Shown here: one piece after another, positions 1 to 7,370 of the stretch
Numbering within the stretch: the stretch's first letter is position 1
How the letters are laid out: every line of letters begins with the position of its first letter
NCBI GenBank assembly: GCA_025331435.1
Contig: JAIWNI010000259.1
Coordinates: forward strand, 1-15,685
Origin: Choanephora cucurbitarum
Taxonomy: Eukaryota > Mucoromycota > Mucoromycetes > Mucorales > Choanephoraceae
Reading direction: 5' to 3'
Length of the DNA: 15,685 bases
The notes under the pieces: model-generated
Databases searched by the model: none
What the model saw: the letters and a program-made list of their open reading frames with translations, nothing else
What the model was told of the DNA's origin: nothing
Made by a program: the position numbers and the translations under genes

Positions 1-829
1 GCACTCGAATACGGCAGGCCCACAAAGCAACATTCACAAAATCGTCCCATCTATGCAAATCACCGTTGGTATACTTGCGTAACATTTGCTTGGTAACACC
101 GTTAAACCTTTCAGCTTTGCCATTCGATCTTGGGTGATAAGCGGAAGTCAGTTTATGATTAACACCAACCTTTTGAAGGTAAGCATCCACTAGACCACTA
201 GTAAAATTTGCACCTCTATCCGTCACAATCTCGGAAGGTACACCGAAACGCATAACAATCTCTTCATAGATAAAGTCTGCTGCAGCTTCTTTGGACGCAA
301 CCGGCATAGCTCTTGCAATCGGCCAATTAGTTGCATAATCGACTGCAACCCGTAACCACCTGTTTCCTTTTACAGTCAAAGGCAAATCCAAAAAGTCTAG
401 ACGCCATCGATCGAAAGCAGTAGGAACTTTCAGAGGGTGCATTTTGTCCTGATGGGCTCGTGTTCTTCTACTATTCACCTGGCACGACGGACATACGCTC
501 AGCCAATTTTGCAGATCCAACCTTAAAGAAGGCCACCAATACTGAGGAACCAACATCTTCAGAATAGTCTTGTACCCAACATGCCCAAAGTCATTATGGT
601 ATCTTGACACCGTCTCAGCACGTTGTGCAAAAAGAAGGAAAGGTACTTGCTTGACACTAGCTTGATTGGGACCCAACTTGACTTTCCTAAAAACTCTATT
701 GGTAGTAACAACAAAAATCTTTTATTCACGATCTAAAATTTGCTTAATTTCAATTGATCTCACCTTTTCTCTGTTCTGTGGTAAGAGCAACAAGGGCCAG
801 TCAGACCGTAAACCCGGAGAGAGCTTATC
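1..829 (-). pseudogene. Integrase region of element A pol (partial, interrupted)
   Basis: This would insert the cDNA copy into the genome. The frame is open from 721 to the left edge, behind a TAA at 722-724 and a TGA at 830-832. The N-terminal zinc finger is present as H-x4-H (about 590-605) and C-P-S-C (about 482-495). The catalytic D,D-35-E triad is visible: Asp at 395-397, Asp in TDRGANF at 218-220, and Glu in NGKAERFNG at 110-112, with exactly 35 residues between the last two. The C-terminal GPY/F domain is beyond the window. All catalytic residues are intact, so the two stops are the only visible damage in this part. It closely matches the integrase fragment at 4762-5611. Confidence 0.88.
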
Positions 830-832
830 TCA

Positions 833-1280
833 AGCAGCATACAGATAATCAGGTTCCATTGATTCCAAAGCAGGTGGTATATCAGGCGAGTCAAAGTTCA
901 TACGAGACAAGGTACCAGGGATGTGGTTATCTTTCCCAGGTTTATACAAGATGGTAGGCGAGAACAACTCAAGCTCAGAGATCCAACGCACTAACCGACT
1001 GGGTGGTTTGTCCTTTGTTCTAAAGTACTGTAAGGGCAAATGGTCAGAATAAACAACATATCTTTTTGGACAACCGTCAATGTAACACCGCCATGTTCTC
1101 AATGCATGCAAAAGACCCAATACTTCTCGCTCTTGTGCAGGATATTTTCATTTGGCTTCAAAAAACTTCTTGGACTCGAAAGCAATCGATTTCCACATGT
1201 CAGAACCATCGGCAGCAGGTTGTAGACATACAGCACCACATCCACGATCACTAGCATCGACTTCATGACGGAAAGGCTTA
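833..1280 (-). pseudogene. RNase H domain of element A pol
   Basis: This would remove the RNA strand from RNA:DNA hybrids during reverse transcription. It is in the same frame as RT and follows the RT connection. The first acidic residue is in VDASDRG (about 1258), the second in the QEREVLGLLHAL helix (about 1125), and the third in VYSDHLPL (about 1045). The usual final Asp of the ADALSR motif is not present: the site reads IPGTLSRM at about 900-915, so Gly replaces it. A TGA at 1148-1150 cuts the domain just before the glutamate helix. The downstream piece 833-1120 then stays open to the TGA at 830, which marks the start of the integrase region. Confidence 0.85.
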
Positions 1281-2386
1281 TCCATATCGACAACTTGTAA
1301 CACCGGACTTGATGACAACAACTGTTTCAACTTATCAAAGCTCTCTTGACACTCTTTGGTCCATACGATAGATCTTTCCTTAAGGCTAGTACCACGAGTC
1401 AAGTCTGTGAGAGGAGCAGCAATGGTTGCAAAGTTAGGGATCAAACGCTTATAAAACTGAGCAAAACCAATGAATTGGCGAACTTCTTGTACGTTTGTCA
1501 TGCGAGGCCATTCTTGTATCACCTTCACTTTTTCAGGGCTTGGAGAGATACCTTTTGAGAAAATTCTATAACCGACAAAAGTGAGTTCTCTTTTCCCAAA
1601 TTCACATTTCTTTAGGTTTGCTACTGATATTTCCTTCTTCAATAACTCGATGACATGACGAACGTGCTTCTTATGATCCTCTTAGTTGTCACTAAAGATG
1701 AGATTATCATCAAGGTACACCAACGCGAACTTGTCAATAATGTCAGCCAAAACCTTGTTCAACAAAGTCTGAAATATTGGAGGCGCATTACATAGACCCA
1801 TGGGTAGTACATTCCAGGCGAATTGACCATACCGTGTATTATATGCAGTTAAGGGGATATCACGTTCATTAATCTTGATTTGGTGATAACCAGACTTTGA
1901 ATCCAACGAGCTAAAATACTTCTTGCCACTCAACTGTTCTAAACACTCATCAATGCGAGGCAAAGACGAAATGTTTCAAATAGTACACATGTTCAACATA
2001 CAGTAATCAATACACATACGAAGAGCACCAGGCTTGTTTGATCCAGAATCAGGCTTCTTTCTCACAAATAGAACCGGAGCGCCCCAGGGAGATGAGCTAG
2101 GTCGAATCAATCCCAATTTCAACAACTCCTTCAGTTGCCTTTGTAGTTCTTGCAACTCCAAAAGACTCATCTTGTAGGGTGGTCTAGACACTGGACGAGC
2201 ATCACCGACATCAATCACATGTTCAATCCTCCTGTCTGGAGGAAGTCCAGGCAAACTATCTTGAAAGACCGTTTCAAACTCACGCACCTGATCATCCCAA
2301 TATTTGTCATCTTGCAACTTTGGATTCTTGTCAGGACTGTCTTCATTGACGGGCTTAATGTCCTGTAAGAAACTATCAGCGCTTTT
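1281..2386 (-). pseudogene. Reverse transcriptase domain of element A pol
   Basis: This is the RNA- and DNA-dependent DNA polymerase. The motifs appear in order: a basic helix leading to LGLIRPSSSPWGAPVLF (about 2080-2120), MCIDYCMLN (about 1990-2010), LDSKSGYHQI (about 1880-1905) with the first catalytic Asp, LPMGLCNAPPIFQ (about 1770-1805), and the YLDD box (about 1700-1712) with both Asp residues. The thumb and connection follow, with GISPSPEKV and FIGFAQFYKRLIPNF. In-frame stops are TGA at 1976-1978, between MLNMCTI and PRIDECLEQL, and TAA at 1682-1684, after FSDN. No frameshift is present, so apart from the two stops the whole polymerase can be read. Upstream it is separated from the protease by a TAG at 2387-2389. 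Confidence 0.92.
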
Positions 2387-3109
2387 CTAGATTGACTTGT
2401 TTGCCTGTTTGTGAGAGATGAGGTAGTTCAATTTAGTATAATCAACATTTTCCTGATTTAGACAAGGCTTTAATGCGATACTCTCATTTCTAAGATACCA
2501 CGTATCAGTAGCCCAATCAGGTGTCGGTCTTGTTTGCGTTAGCCATGAACGTCCCAGAATGAGGTCAAACTTAGTAGGAAATACATAAGCAGCGATCACG
2601 TCTTGAAAGTCATTCAAATCCACCTGCATTTGCACCTTGTACTTGATTTGCATCACAGTTCTACCAGCGGTTTCGACTTGTCGATCATGCATAGAGATGA
2701 GTCGTTCCACACCGAGATGTTCGATGACATGGGGCGGTACATAGTTTTCGCTAGCACCTGAGTCAATCAGAATCTTGATAGCCTTGTTTTCGTACCGTCC
2801 AGAGTATAATGGTAATGACGTGGCAATTGAGTTTAATTCGGAAAGGTACTTGAGTTTATCTTATTCATGCTTAGGATAGACAATACGAATAACTTCAGCC
2901 GGCATATCTTTAGGATACGAGAAGACAGTGGACAGTATAAAAAATTTATCAGTGTCTAATGAGGCAGTAGAGTAACGGTCCCAAACAATAAGGTTTTTAT
3001 TTTTAGGAATGTTTTAATTATCTGCATGTAGTTGAACTTCCAGGTCTTCAACTACATTTACCGAAAATCCTGACGTCCCCTCTTCTTTGCTTGTTGTTCG
3101 TCTAGTCTC
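2387..3109 (-). pseudogene. Protease region of element A pol
   Basis: This is a retropepsin-type aspartic protease that would cleave Gag-Pol. The active site reads LIDSGAS (about 2747-2768), and the second hallmark is the LILGRSWL segment (about 2550-2575). Pol is in the -1 frame relative to gag. Its open frame begins after a TAG at 3110-3112, and gag ends at 3058, so the two overlap by about 50 nt. In-frame stops are TAA at 3014-3016 and 2861-2863, both before the active site, and TAG at 2387-2389 after the domain. The active-site dyad motif is intact. The reading frame is continuous with RT. Confidence 0.82.
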
Positions 3110-3948
3110 CTAATATCATTCAGGCGTTGTCGACAATTTCTTTTAAGATGATCAGTCTTGCCACAATAATAACATTCATTACCAGAAGGACTAGAATTGT
3201 TACTAAATCGTCTTGCACCAGAATCACCACGAGCGAAACCACTACCAGAGAAACCGTTACGAAAGGGACCACCACGCGAGAAACCACCACGAGAAAAACC
3301 ACGACAAGAGTCTATTGCATCCAGCTCCATAGGATCATCAACTACCTTAGGTCGCACAGCACTACGAACAAAGACTTCCTCTTGCTGAGCACTTTTATAG
3401 GACAGAGCAGCACGTACAGCATCCTTGAGCGTATTAGCCTCATATTGACGAATATGGGCTCTCATATTCTTTGACGCCAAACCACGAACAATCTTGTCAC
3501 ATGCCTCCTCGTCGGTCATCGAAGGAATAGCTAATTTGATATCCATGAATGCGTTGACATAGTCAACAAGATCACCAGTTTGTCTCAACACCGCCAGCTT
3601 GTCACGAGCGATTCTCAAAGCATTCTCAGGTCTAAAGAAATCGATCAATAGACACTTAAATTCCAACCATGAAGTAGGGGTATCATTAGAGATTTCCAGA
3701 GTGCGGTACCACGCATCAGCACGACCGCGAAGTAACGTAGTTGCATACAGACAGCTTTTCTCTGTACCCGATTTATGGAAATCCATGTATCGTTCAACAG
3801 ACCGAATCCTTTCATCGATTACCAAAGCATCCCGAGTACCATCATAAGTATTTGGCTCCTTTATGCGCACTTGCTTGTTCTTAGACAAAACCGTAGTGAA
3901 CTGCTTGATCAGTTCCGCCATATTATCCTTGTTTCCAGTTTCAGCCAT
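3058..3948 (-). CDS. Gag capsid/nucleocapsid protein of element A
   Basis: This is the structural protein of the virus-like particle: 296 residues with an unbroken frame, the only intact gene of element A. The start is the ATG at 3948, 28 nt downstream of the primer site, which leaves a very short leader. The N-terminal two thirds resemble the Retrotrans_gag capsid fold (tryptophans in DAWYRTLEI and TSWLEFKCLLIDFF). A Gly/Arg-rich stretch around residues 215-245 contains repeated SRGG units and resembles an RGG RNA-binding box. It is followed by one CCHC zinc knuckle, CYYCGKTDHLKRNC (about 3133-3174), and a basic tail. It ends in TAA at 3058-3060, inside the overlap with the -1 pol frame. The T-rich plus-strand frame opposite the RGG region is an antisense shadow. 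Confidence 0.92.
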   Translation of the reverse strand: MAETGNKDNMAELIKQFTTVLSKNKQVRIKEPNTYDGTRDALVIDERIRSVERYMDFHKSGTEKSCLYATTLLRGRADAWYRTLEISNDTPTSWLEFKCLLIDFFRPENALRIARDKLAVLRQTGDLVDYVNAFMDIKLAIPSMTDEEACDKIVRGLASKNMRAHIRQYEANTLKDAVRAALSYKSAQQEEVFVRSAVRPKVVDDPMELDAIDSCRGFSRGGFSRGGPFRNGFSGSGFARGDSGARRFSNNSSPSGNECYYCGKTDHLKRNCRQRLNDIRRLDEQQAKKRGRQDFR

Positions 3949-3976
3949 TTTCGTTTCAATTCAATTTCGATTTTTT

Positions 3977-3992
3977 AAAGGAGACGCTACCA
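3977..3992 (-). promoter_or_regulatory. Primer binding site of element A (initiator tRNA-Met type)
   Basis: On the minus strand the sequence begins TGGTAGCG, just inside the inferred LTR end and 28 nt before the gag ATG. TGGTAGCG is complementary to the 3' end CGCTACCA of fungal initiator tRNA-Met, the primer used by Ty3. The following bases (TCTCCTTT) diverge from what I remember of that tRNA, so only the first 8 nt are claimed. Confidence 0.6.
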
Positions 3993-3994
3993 GA

Positions 3995-4422
3995 TATCAG
4001 TTTCGTAATAGGTCAAGTAAGCAAATTCAACTCTCTATGGTTAATCCACACTAAGTAAGTTATAGCAATAAATTTACAGTAGATAGAAGATAGGGTTTTA
4101 TTTATATTAAGCATTGGGATATATATACCGAATCTAATAATAGTAACTATACTAAATAAATATATTTATGATATTATATATAAGCTATTACACTAAAGAA
4201 GTGCGTTTCCAAAGAGCATAACCAAATTAAGGATGACCTTACTGTCTTTTGTTTGACGTAATGGGCTTGAACTTCCTTTTTCGTTTTGCCTCTTTCTTCA
4301 GTGGGATTTCTAATTCTATCGGCAGGTCAGACATATTAACTTCTACTTGCTTTTCTTTAACCTTCTTGCTATCCTCGGTCTTCTCTACTTCACTCTGGCT
4401 ATCCACTAATTCAGGCTTGACA
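3995..4422 (-). repeat. Probable 5' LTR of element A
   Basis: This is inferred, because the partner LTR lies outside the window. The inner end is set by the primer site, 2 nt away. The element-strand 5' end would be TGTCAA, like the TGTCGT ends of the LTRs of B and C. The inner end reads CTGATA, an imperfect inverted match. Inside, on the element strand, are a TATA-like run (about 4171-4185) and an AATAAA (4097-4102), placed as expected for U3 and R. The segment near 3995-4070 shares AAGTAAGC and AGCAATAAA with the corresponding end of the LTR of B. The outer part (4239-4426) holds a stop-free, Lys-rich frame. Boundaries are uncertain by several bases. Confidence 0.5.
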
Positions 4423-4426
4423 GAAG
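4423..4426. other. 4-bp spacer (GAAG) between the LTRs of A and B
   Basis: If the LTR of A ends at 4422, only GAAG separates it from the first base of the LTR of B at 4427. The length equals the 4-bp target duplication of element C, so it may be a target-site duplication of A or B. The matching copy would lie outside the window. Confidence 0.3.
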
Positions 4427-4738
4427 TGTCGTGTGGGTAAGTAAGCAACTGATAATATAAGTAGCAATAAAATATAGAGAGAACTTAATTGATGATTTTT
4501 ATTCAATTTTACAACAATAAATATATATTTACTATTTTGACAAACTATTCTAAAAGGTGTTTACAACCTTGTGGAAAAATCTGGAATAGCTCAAGATTCT
4601 TTTTAAGGAATGGTTGTTCTTTGATACAAAATCCAGGATTTTCTGAAAATCTATTTTCTGGAATTTTCCTGAAACTTCGGAGATTGAAGAATCCTTCTAG
4701 GCTTGAGTGTAGGAGTGGATCTTTGTTTTGGTACGACA
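4427..4738 (-). repeat. 3' LTR of element B (312 bp)
   Basis: The LTR is bounded by perfect 6-bp inverted termini, TGTCGT at 4427-4432 and ACGACA at 4733-4738, and abuts a polypurine tract. Element-strand signals include a TATA-like AT run (about 4515-4530) and AATAAA (4498-4503), so it looks like a U3-R-U5 unit. Near 4634-4670 there are short A/T-rich inverted repeats, including a 7-bp palindromic arm pair GATTTTC/GAAAATC. The length equals that of the LTRs of element C, but the sequence is different. Confidence 0.78.
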
Positions 4739-4753
4739 TCACCCCTCCCCGAG
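4739..4753 (-). promoter_or_regulatory. Polypurine tract of element B
   Basis: On the element strand a purine-rich run, CGGGGAGGGGTGA, lies directly before the LTR terminus TGTCGT and just after the integrase stop at 4762. This is the place where plus-strand DNA priming occurs in LTR retrotransposons. Confidence 0.75.
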
Positions 4754-4761
4754 ACTGTTGG

Positions 4762-5611
4762 TCATCCCTGACTAACGGAAGAAGAAACCGGATCCAAAGA
4801 GGGTTCAACCGGGGGGATTGTCCTGTTCTTGGAGTCTAATCCCCAGGAGTTACGCCATTCGGTTCTGGAGACAGTTGGGTTATTACAAGGAGTACTAATG
4901 GAGTCCGCCTTAACTTCTTTCAATCTGTCGACATGCACCCACGAAGGGTAGGATTCACCGCCAACCGAAGCCAACTTGTATATTTTACTCAATCCGTTGC
5001 GATCTACTATGATAAAAGGACCCGACCAGTTGTATTCAAGACCATATGTTTGTTCATTGCGAAGGAGTACAAAGTCTCCCACTTCAAACGTGATTTTCTT
5101 AATTGCAGCGTCCCACTTGCGTTTATCCTGTTCCTGAACGGCATTCATACGTTGTTCCGCAGCGGCTCTTGCTTGGCCAAGTTCTTACAACTCGCGCGCT
5201 GTATGCTCTGCGACAATTTTCGGATATTGAGCTACAGTTTTACCAAAGAAAGGGCAGGGGTAACCGCCTGGAAGACAAGGTTCACGACCGTACACTAGGT
5301 AAAAGGGCAAGTAACCGGTGGATTGATGGTGACGAACCCTAGCCGCAAAGAGAGCTGTGTCGACAAACTTATCCCAGATGTGAACTTCATCGTGAACGTA
5401 TTTACGGAGCATAGCCTTTAAAATGCCATTTAACCGTTCACACTTACCGTTCGTTCTTAGATGTAATGCGGAGGTGAATTTGCGATTTGCTTTGATCCTA
5501 TGCATATAAAGCCTGACCACTTGCGACATGAAGTTAGCACCGCGATCGGTCAAAATTTCAACAGGGCAACCATATCGCATGACGATTTCCTCATACACCA
5601 CAGCGCAAAGG
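4762..5611 (-). pseudogene. Integrase of element B (core and C-terminal domain; 5' part missing)
   Basis: The catalytic core begins at about VVYEEIVMRYG (5585-5605). Asp in LTDRGANF is at 5545-5547 and Glu in NGKCERLNG at 5437-5439, with 35 residues between them, as in D,D-35-E integrases. The first catalytic Asp and the zinc finger are lost with the 5' truncation. A TAA at 5185-5187 interrupts the frame. The same frame then continues as a C-terminal domain with GDFVLLRN and W-S-GPF (about 4990-5075), the GPY/F module found at the end of Ty3/gypsy integrases, and ends in TGA at 4762-4764, next to the polypurine tract. The usual HP-x-NGK run reads HLRTNGK here, another sign of decay. Confidence 0.88.
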
Positions 5612-5810
5612 TGTTGGGGGTGACAGATATATTCTGTAAACACAGACAGAGTTGTGATTCACAGATTGTGTTGTGAAACACAGACCTGCTGTTTTGCATA
5701 ATATGGTTTTATGGCTGAACTTGTTATCTTAACGGGATTTCTGATTAGCAAGTAGTAATGCAGACGTTAGACATATACAGCAGTTTTTTTTAAAGCCGAT
5801 TGATGAGGAT
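5612..5810. other. Non-coding segment between remnant B and element C
   Basis: I see no gene. The segment starts TGTTGGGGGTGACAG, which looks like an LTR terminus, and contains two copies of AAACACAGAC (about 5638 and 5685) plus further CACAGA words within 70 bp. It ends at the GGAT target site used by element C, and its continuation lies at 12311 onward. I could not find a matching terminal CA with a duplicated flank, so a separate LTR is only a possibility. Confidence 0.4.
5807..5810. repeat. Target-site duplication of element C, left copy (GGAT)
   Basis: GGAT directly precedes the LTR start TGTTGT at 5811 and is repeated directly after the other LTR at 12311-12314. With a shared A it could be read as AGGAT (5 bp). 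Confidence 0.75.
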
Positions 5811-6122
5811 TGTTGTAGGGTGTCTTTAATACCTTATTGAACTCCGAAACTCTTATGCTATTCACTTTTCTTGACTATAGATATATTCCTATCTCTCTCA
5901 AGGATCAAAGTAAAATATGAAATTTTGGGGATGATAAAGATGATTTTTATAGTTATTACGAATAATTATATTTTATATGAAAGTGTCGTAGTACAGAAGA
6001 CGTACGCCACTTCTCAAACAAACAACAGCCTTGATTTCGTTTCTTAATTCTTGGGTTGGTACAACTATTTGAATTTCGGGAGGAGTTTGAGTTTTTATCT
6101 TGTAGTGAGACTGCTTACAACA
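5811..6122 (-). repeat. 3' LTR of element C
   Basis: 312 bp, with termini TGTTGT and ACAACA forming a perfect 6-bp inverted pair. It matches 11999-12310 except at seven positions: offsets 18, 22, 33, 36 and 40, and two singles near the other end. A TATA-like element lies at 5971-5977 on the element strand. No clear AATAAA was seen. Confidence 0.97.
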
Positions 6123-7370
6123 TTACATCCCCTTTTGTCGAAGAGACTTGTCGTTTTGATAAAAAGCGAGGGAAGCAGTGAGTATTGGTCTTGATTTATA
6201 AAGTTTGATTTGATCAGCATGGTAAGTAAGAGGATGTTGAATATCTTGTAAGCAAGTTTTTGCTCTGTTCTTGTAACATATGATTCAATACCATTACAAA
6301 GTCATTTACATAGAAGTTTTGTCTCTTAGCCTTCTTGTTGTACTGATCACACATTTTTACTTGGTATTTCATCAGATTGGTTCTTGCTTTTGGAAGGATT
6401 TCGTCATTCAATTGTCGAATGGCTAGAAGTCGGTTTTGTATCTTGTCGTAGATGAATTGGTCTTCTATTTCCCATTCGGTCTCTTCTTCGGTCAATTTTC
6501 GTGGATCTCTGCCATAAGCCAAGAAGAAGGGAGTGTAGCCATGCTCTCTCTTAATAGACGTTCTGATTACGTAGAGAACTGCATTCAACCAAAGGTCCCA
6601 ATCTCGTTTATATTCAAAACAATACTTTTTGATCACAGACTTGATGACACCATTCATTCTTTCTACCTTTCCTTGACCTTGGGGTCTATAGGCTACGCCA
6701 AACTTCATTGCGATCCCATAGTTTGACATCATCATCGCTTTTACCTCTTCAGCGTCAAAATGCCTGCCACGGTCAGATCGCACGATACTTGGCAATCCAT
6801 ACGCACATATCCATTCAAACAAGCAGATGCAGGTAAGCCCGGAGCTTTGCGTAGAAGTCAGCTTAACTTCAGTCCATCCTGTAAACTTATCAATGAGGAC
6901 AAGTGCAGCATTGTTCCTTGGCTAGTCAGTGGCAACGCTATATAGTCCATATAGATTTGCTTGAAGCACTTGTCGTTCCCTTCTCGGTTGTTCAAAATCA
7001 ATGGAGCTGGGGGATTTCTTGGACCGAGCTGTTGGTAAACTTGACATTGAATAACATATTCGCGGACTGCATCGAAATAGCCGGGCCAATAGTATTCTTC
7101 TTTGATCTTGGCAAAAGTGCGATCAACACTTTGATGTCCCGCTAAGATATGGTCATGGTATGTCTTCAGGAGTGATAAAGCTTCTCCTTCTTTAACTACG
7201 AGCCTATTGTTGGAATACTTGTTACAAGCTTTCTTATACAACTGCTCATTTTTGATCATATATTTCGTGGCTTTATGTTTGATGACCTTTCTTCTTGACA
7301 GCGAAGCCTTCTCAGGGTATTGCCATTTCAGTAGAAAGTTGTAAATATCTTGATACTCTGTCCGCGGCAT
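6123..7370 (-). pseudogene. Integrase region of element C pol
   Basis: Three frames are needed. The zinc-binding domain (6935-7370) has H-x4-H at 7134-7151 (HILAGH), but the second pair reads C-Q-V-Y: Cys at 7044-7046 and Tyr instead of Cys at 7035-7037. The first catalytic Asp is in YMDYIAL (about 6945). The frame changes near 6930. The next segment holds Asp in RSDRGRHFD (about 6772-6774) and Glu in QGKVERMNG (about 6661-6663). The frame changes again near 6285. The C-terminal tail ends with TAA at 6123-6125, which directly abuts the LTR, so the polypurine tract is translated as the last codons. A segment of the C-terminal domain, YVNDFVMVLN, precedes the last frame change. Confidence 0.88.
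6129..6136 (-). promoter_or_regulatory. Polypurine tract of element C
   Basis: AAAAGGGG on the element strand is followed by ATGTAA and then the LTR start. Its position directly before the 3' LTR fits the plus-strand primer. It overlaps the end of the pol frame. Confidence 0.75.

Larger units (their letters stand above)
1..4422 (-). mobile_element. Ty3/gypsy LTR retrotransposon A, truncated by the window edge
   Basis: Read on the minus strand, the order is LTR, primer site, gag, protease, reverse transcriptase, RNase H, integrase. RNase H before integrase is the Ty3/gypsy (Metaviridae) order. The integrase runs off the left edge, so the 3' end, polypurine tract and 3' LTR are outside the window. 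Pol lies in one frame from about 3109 to position 1 but carries in-frame stops at 3014, 2861, 2387, 1976, 1682, 1148, 830 and 722. No frame change is needed anywhere in pol. The right boundary (4422) is inferred from LTR-like termini, not from a second LTR copy. The copy is inactive unless complemented. Its integrase resembles that of remnant B more than that of element C. Confidence 0.9.
4427..5611 (-). mobile_element. Ty3/gypsy remnant B (3' end: partial integrase plus LTR)
   Basis: On the minus strand this is the second half of an integrase, then a polypurine tract and a 312-bp LTR. Everything 5' of the integrase core (LTR, gag, PR, RT, RNase H and the integrase zinc finger) is absent. Integrase homology ends near 5605-5612, next to unrelated sequence starting TGTTGGGGG. 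No second copy of its LTR occurs in the window, so B was truncated by a deletion or rearrangement, or split by an insertion whose far side is not recognisable. The integrase is close to that of element A (shared YEEIVMR and DRGANF blocks), so the two belong to related families. Confidence 0.85.

Noticed and set aside
1..3109. Stop-codon reassignment to explain the in-frame stops in element A
   Set aside because: All three stop codons occur within the frame, while gag ends cleanly in TAA and the host gene in TGA. Plain inactivation is simpler.
3127..3474. Thr/Arg-rich plus-strand frames with repeated TTRETT-like units
   Set aside because: They are the antisense of the Gly/Arg (SRGG) repeats of gag and have no independent support.
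4239..4448. Independent small Lys/Glu-rich gene
   Set aside because: Its first codons lie inside the B LTR and the rest inside the inferred A LTR. It has no start codon of its own outside the LTRs. It is kept only as a possible pol tail.
4545..4839. Reading frames on both strands across the B LTR
   Set aside because: They lie mostly within the LTR, show no family motif, and are explained by U3 sequence and by overlap with the integrase end.
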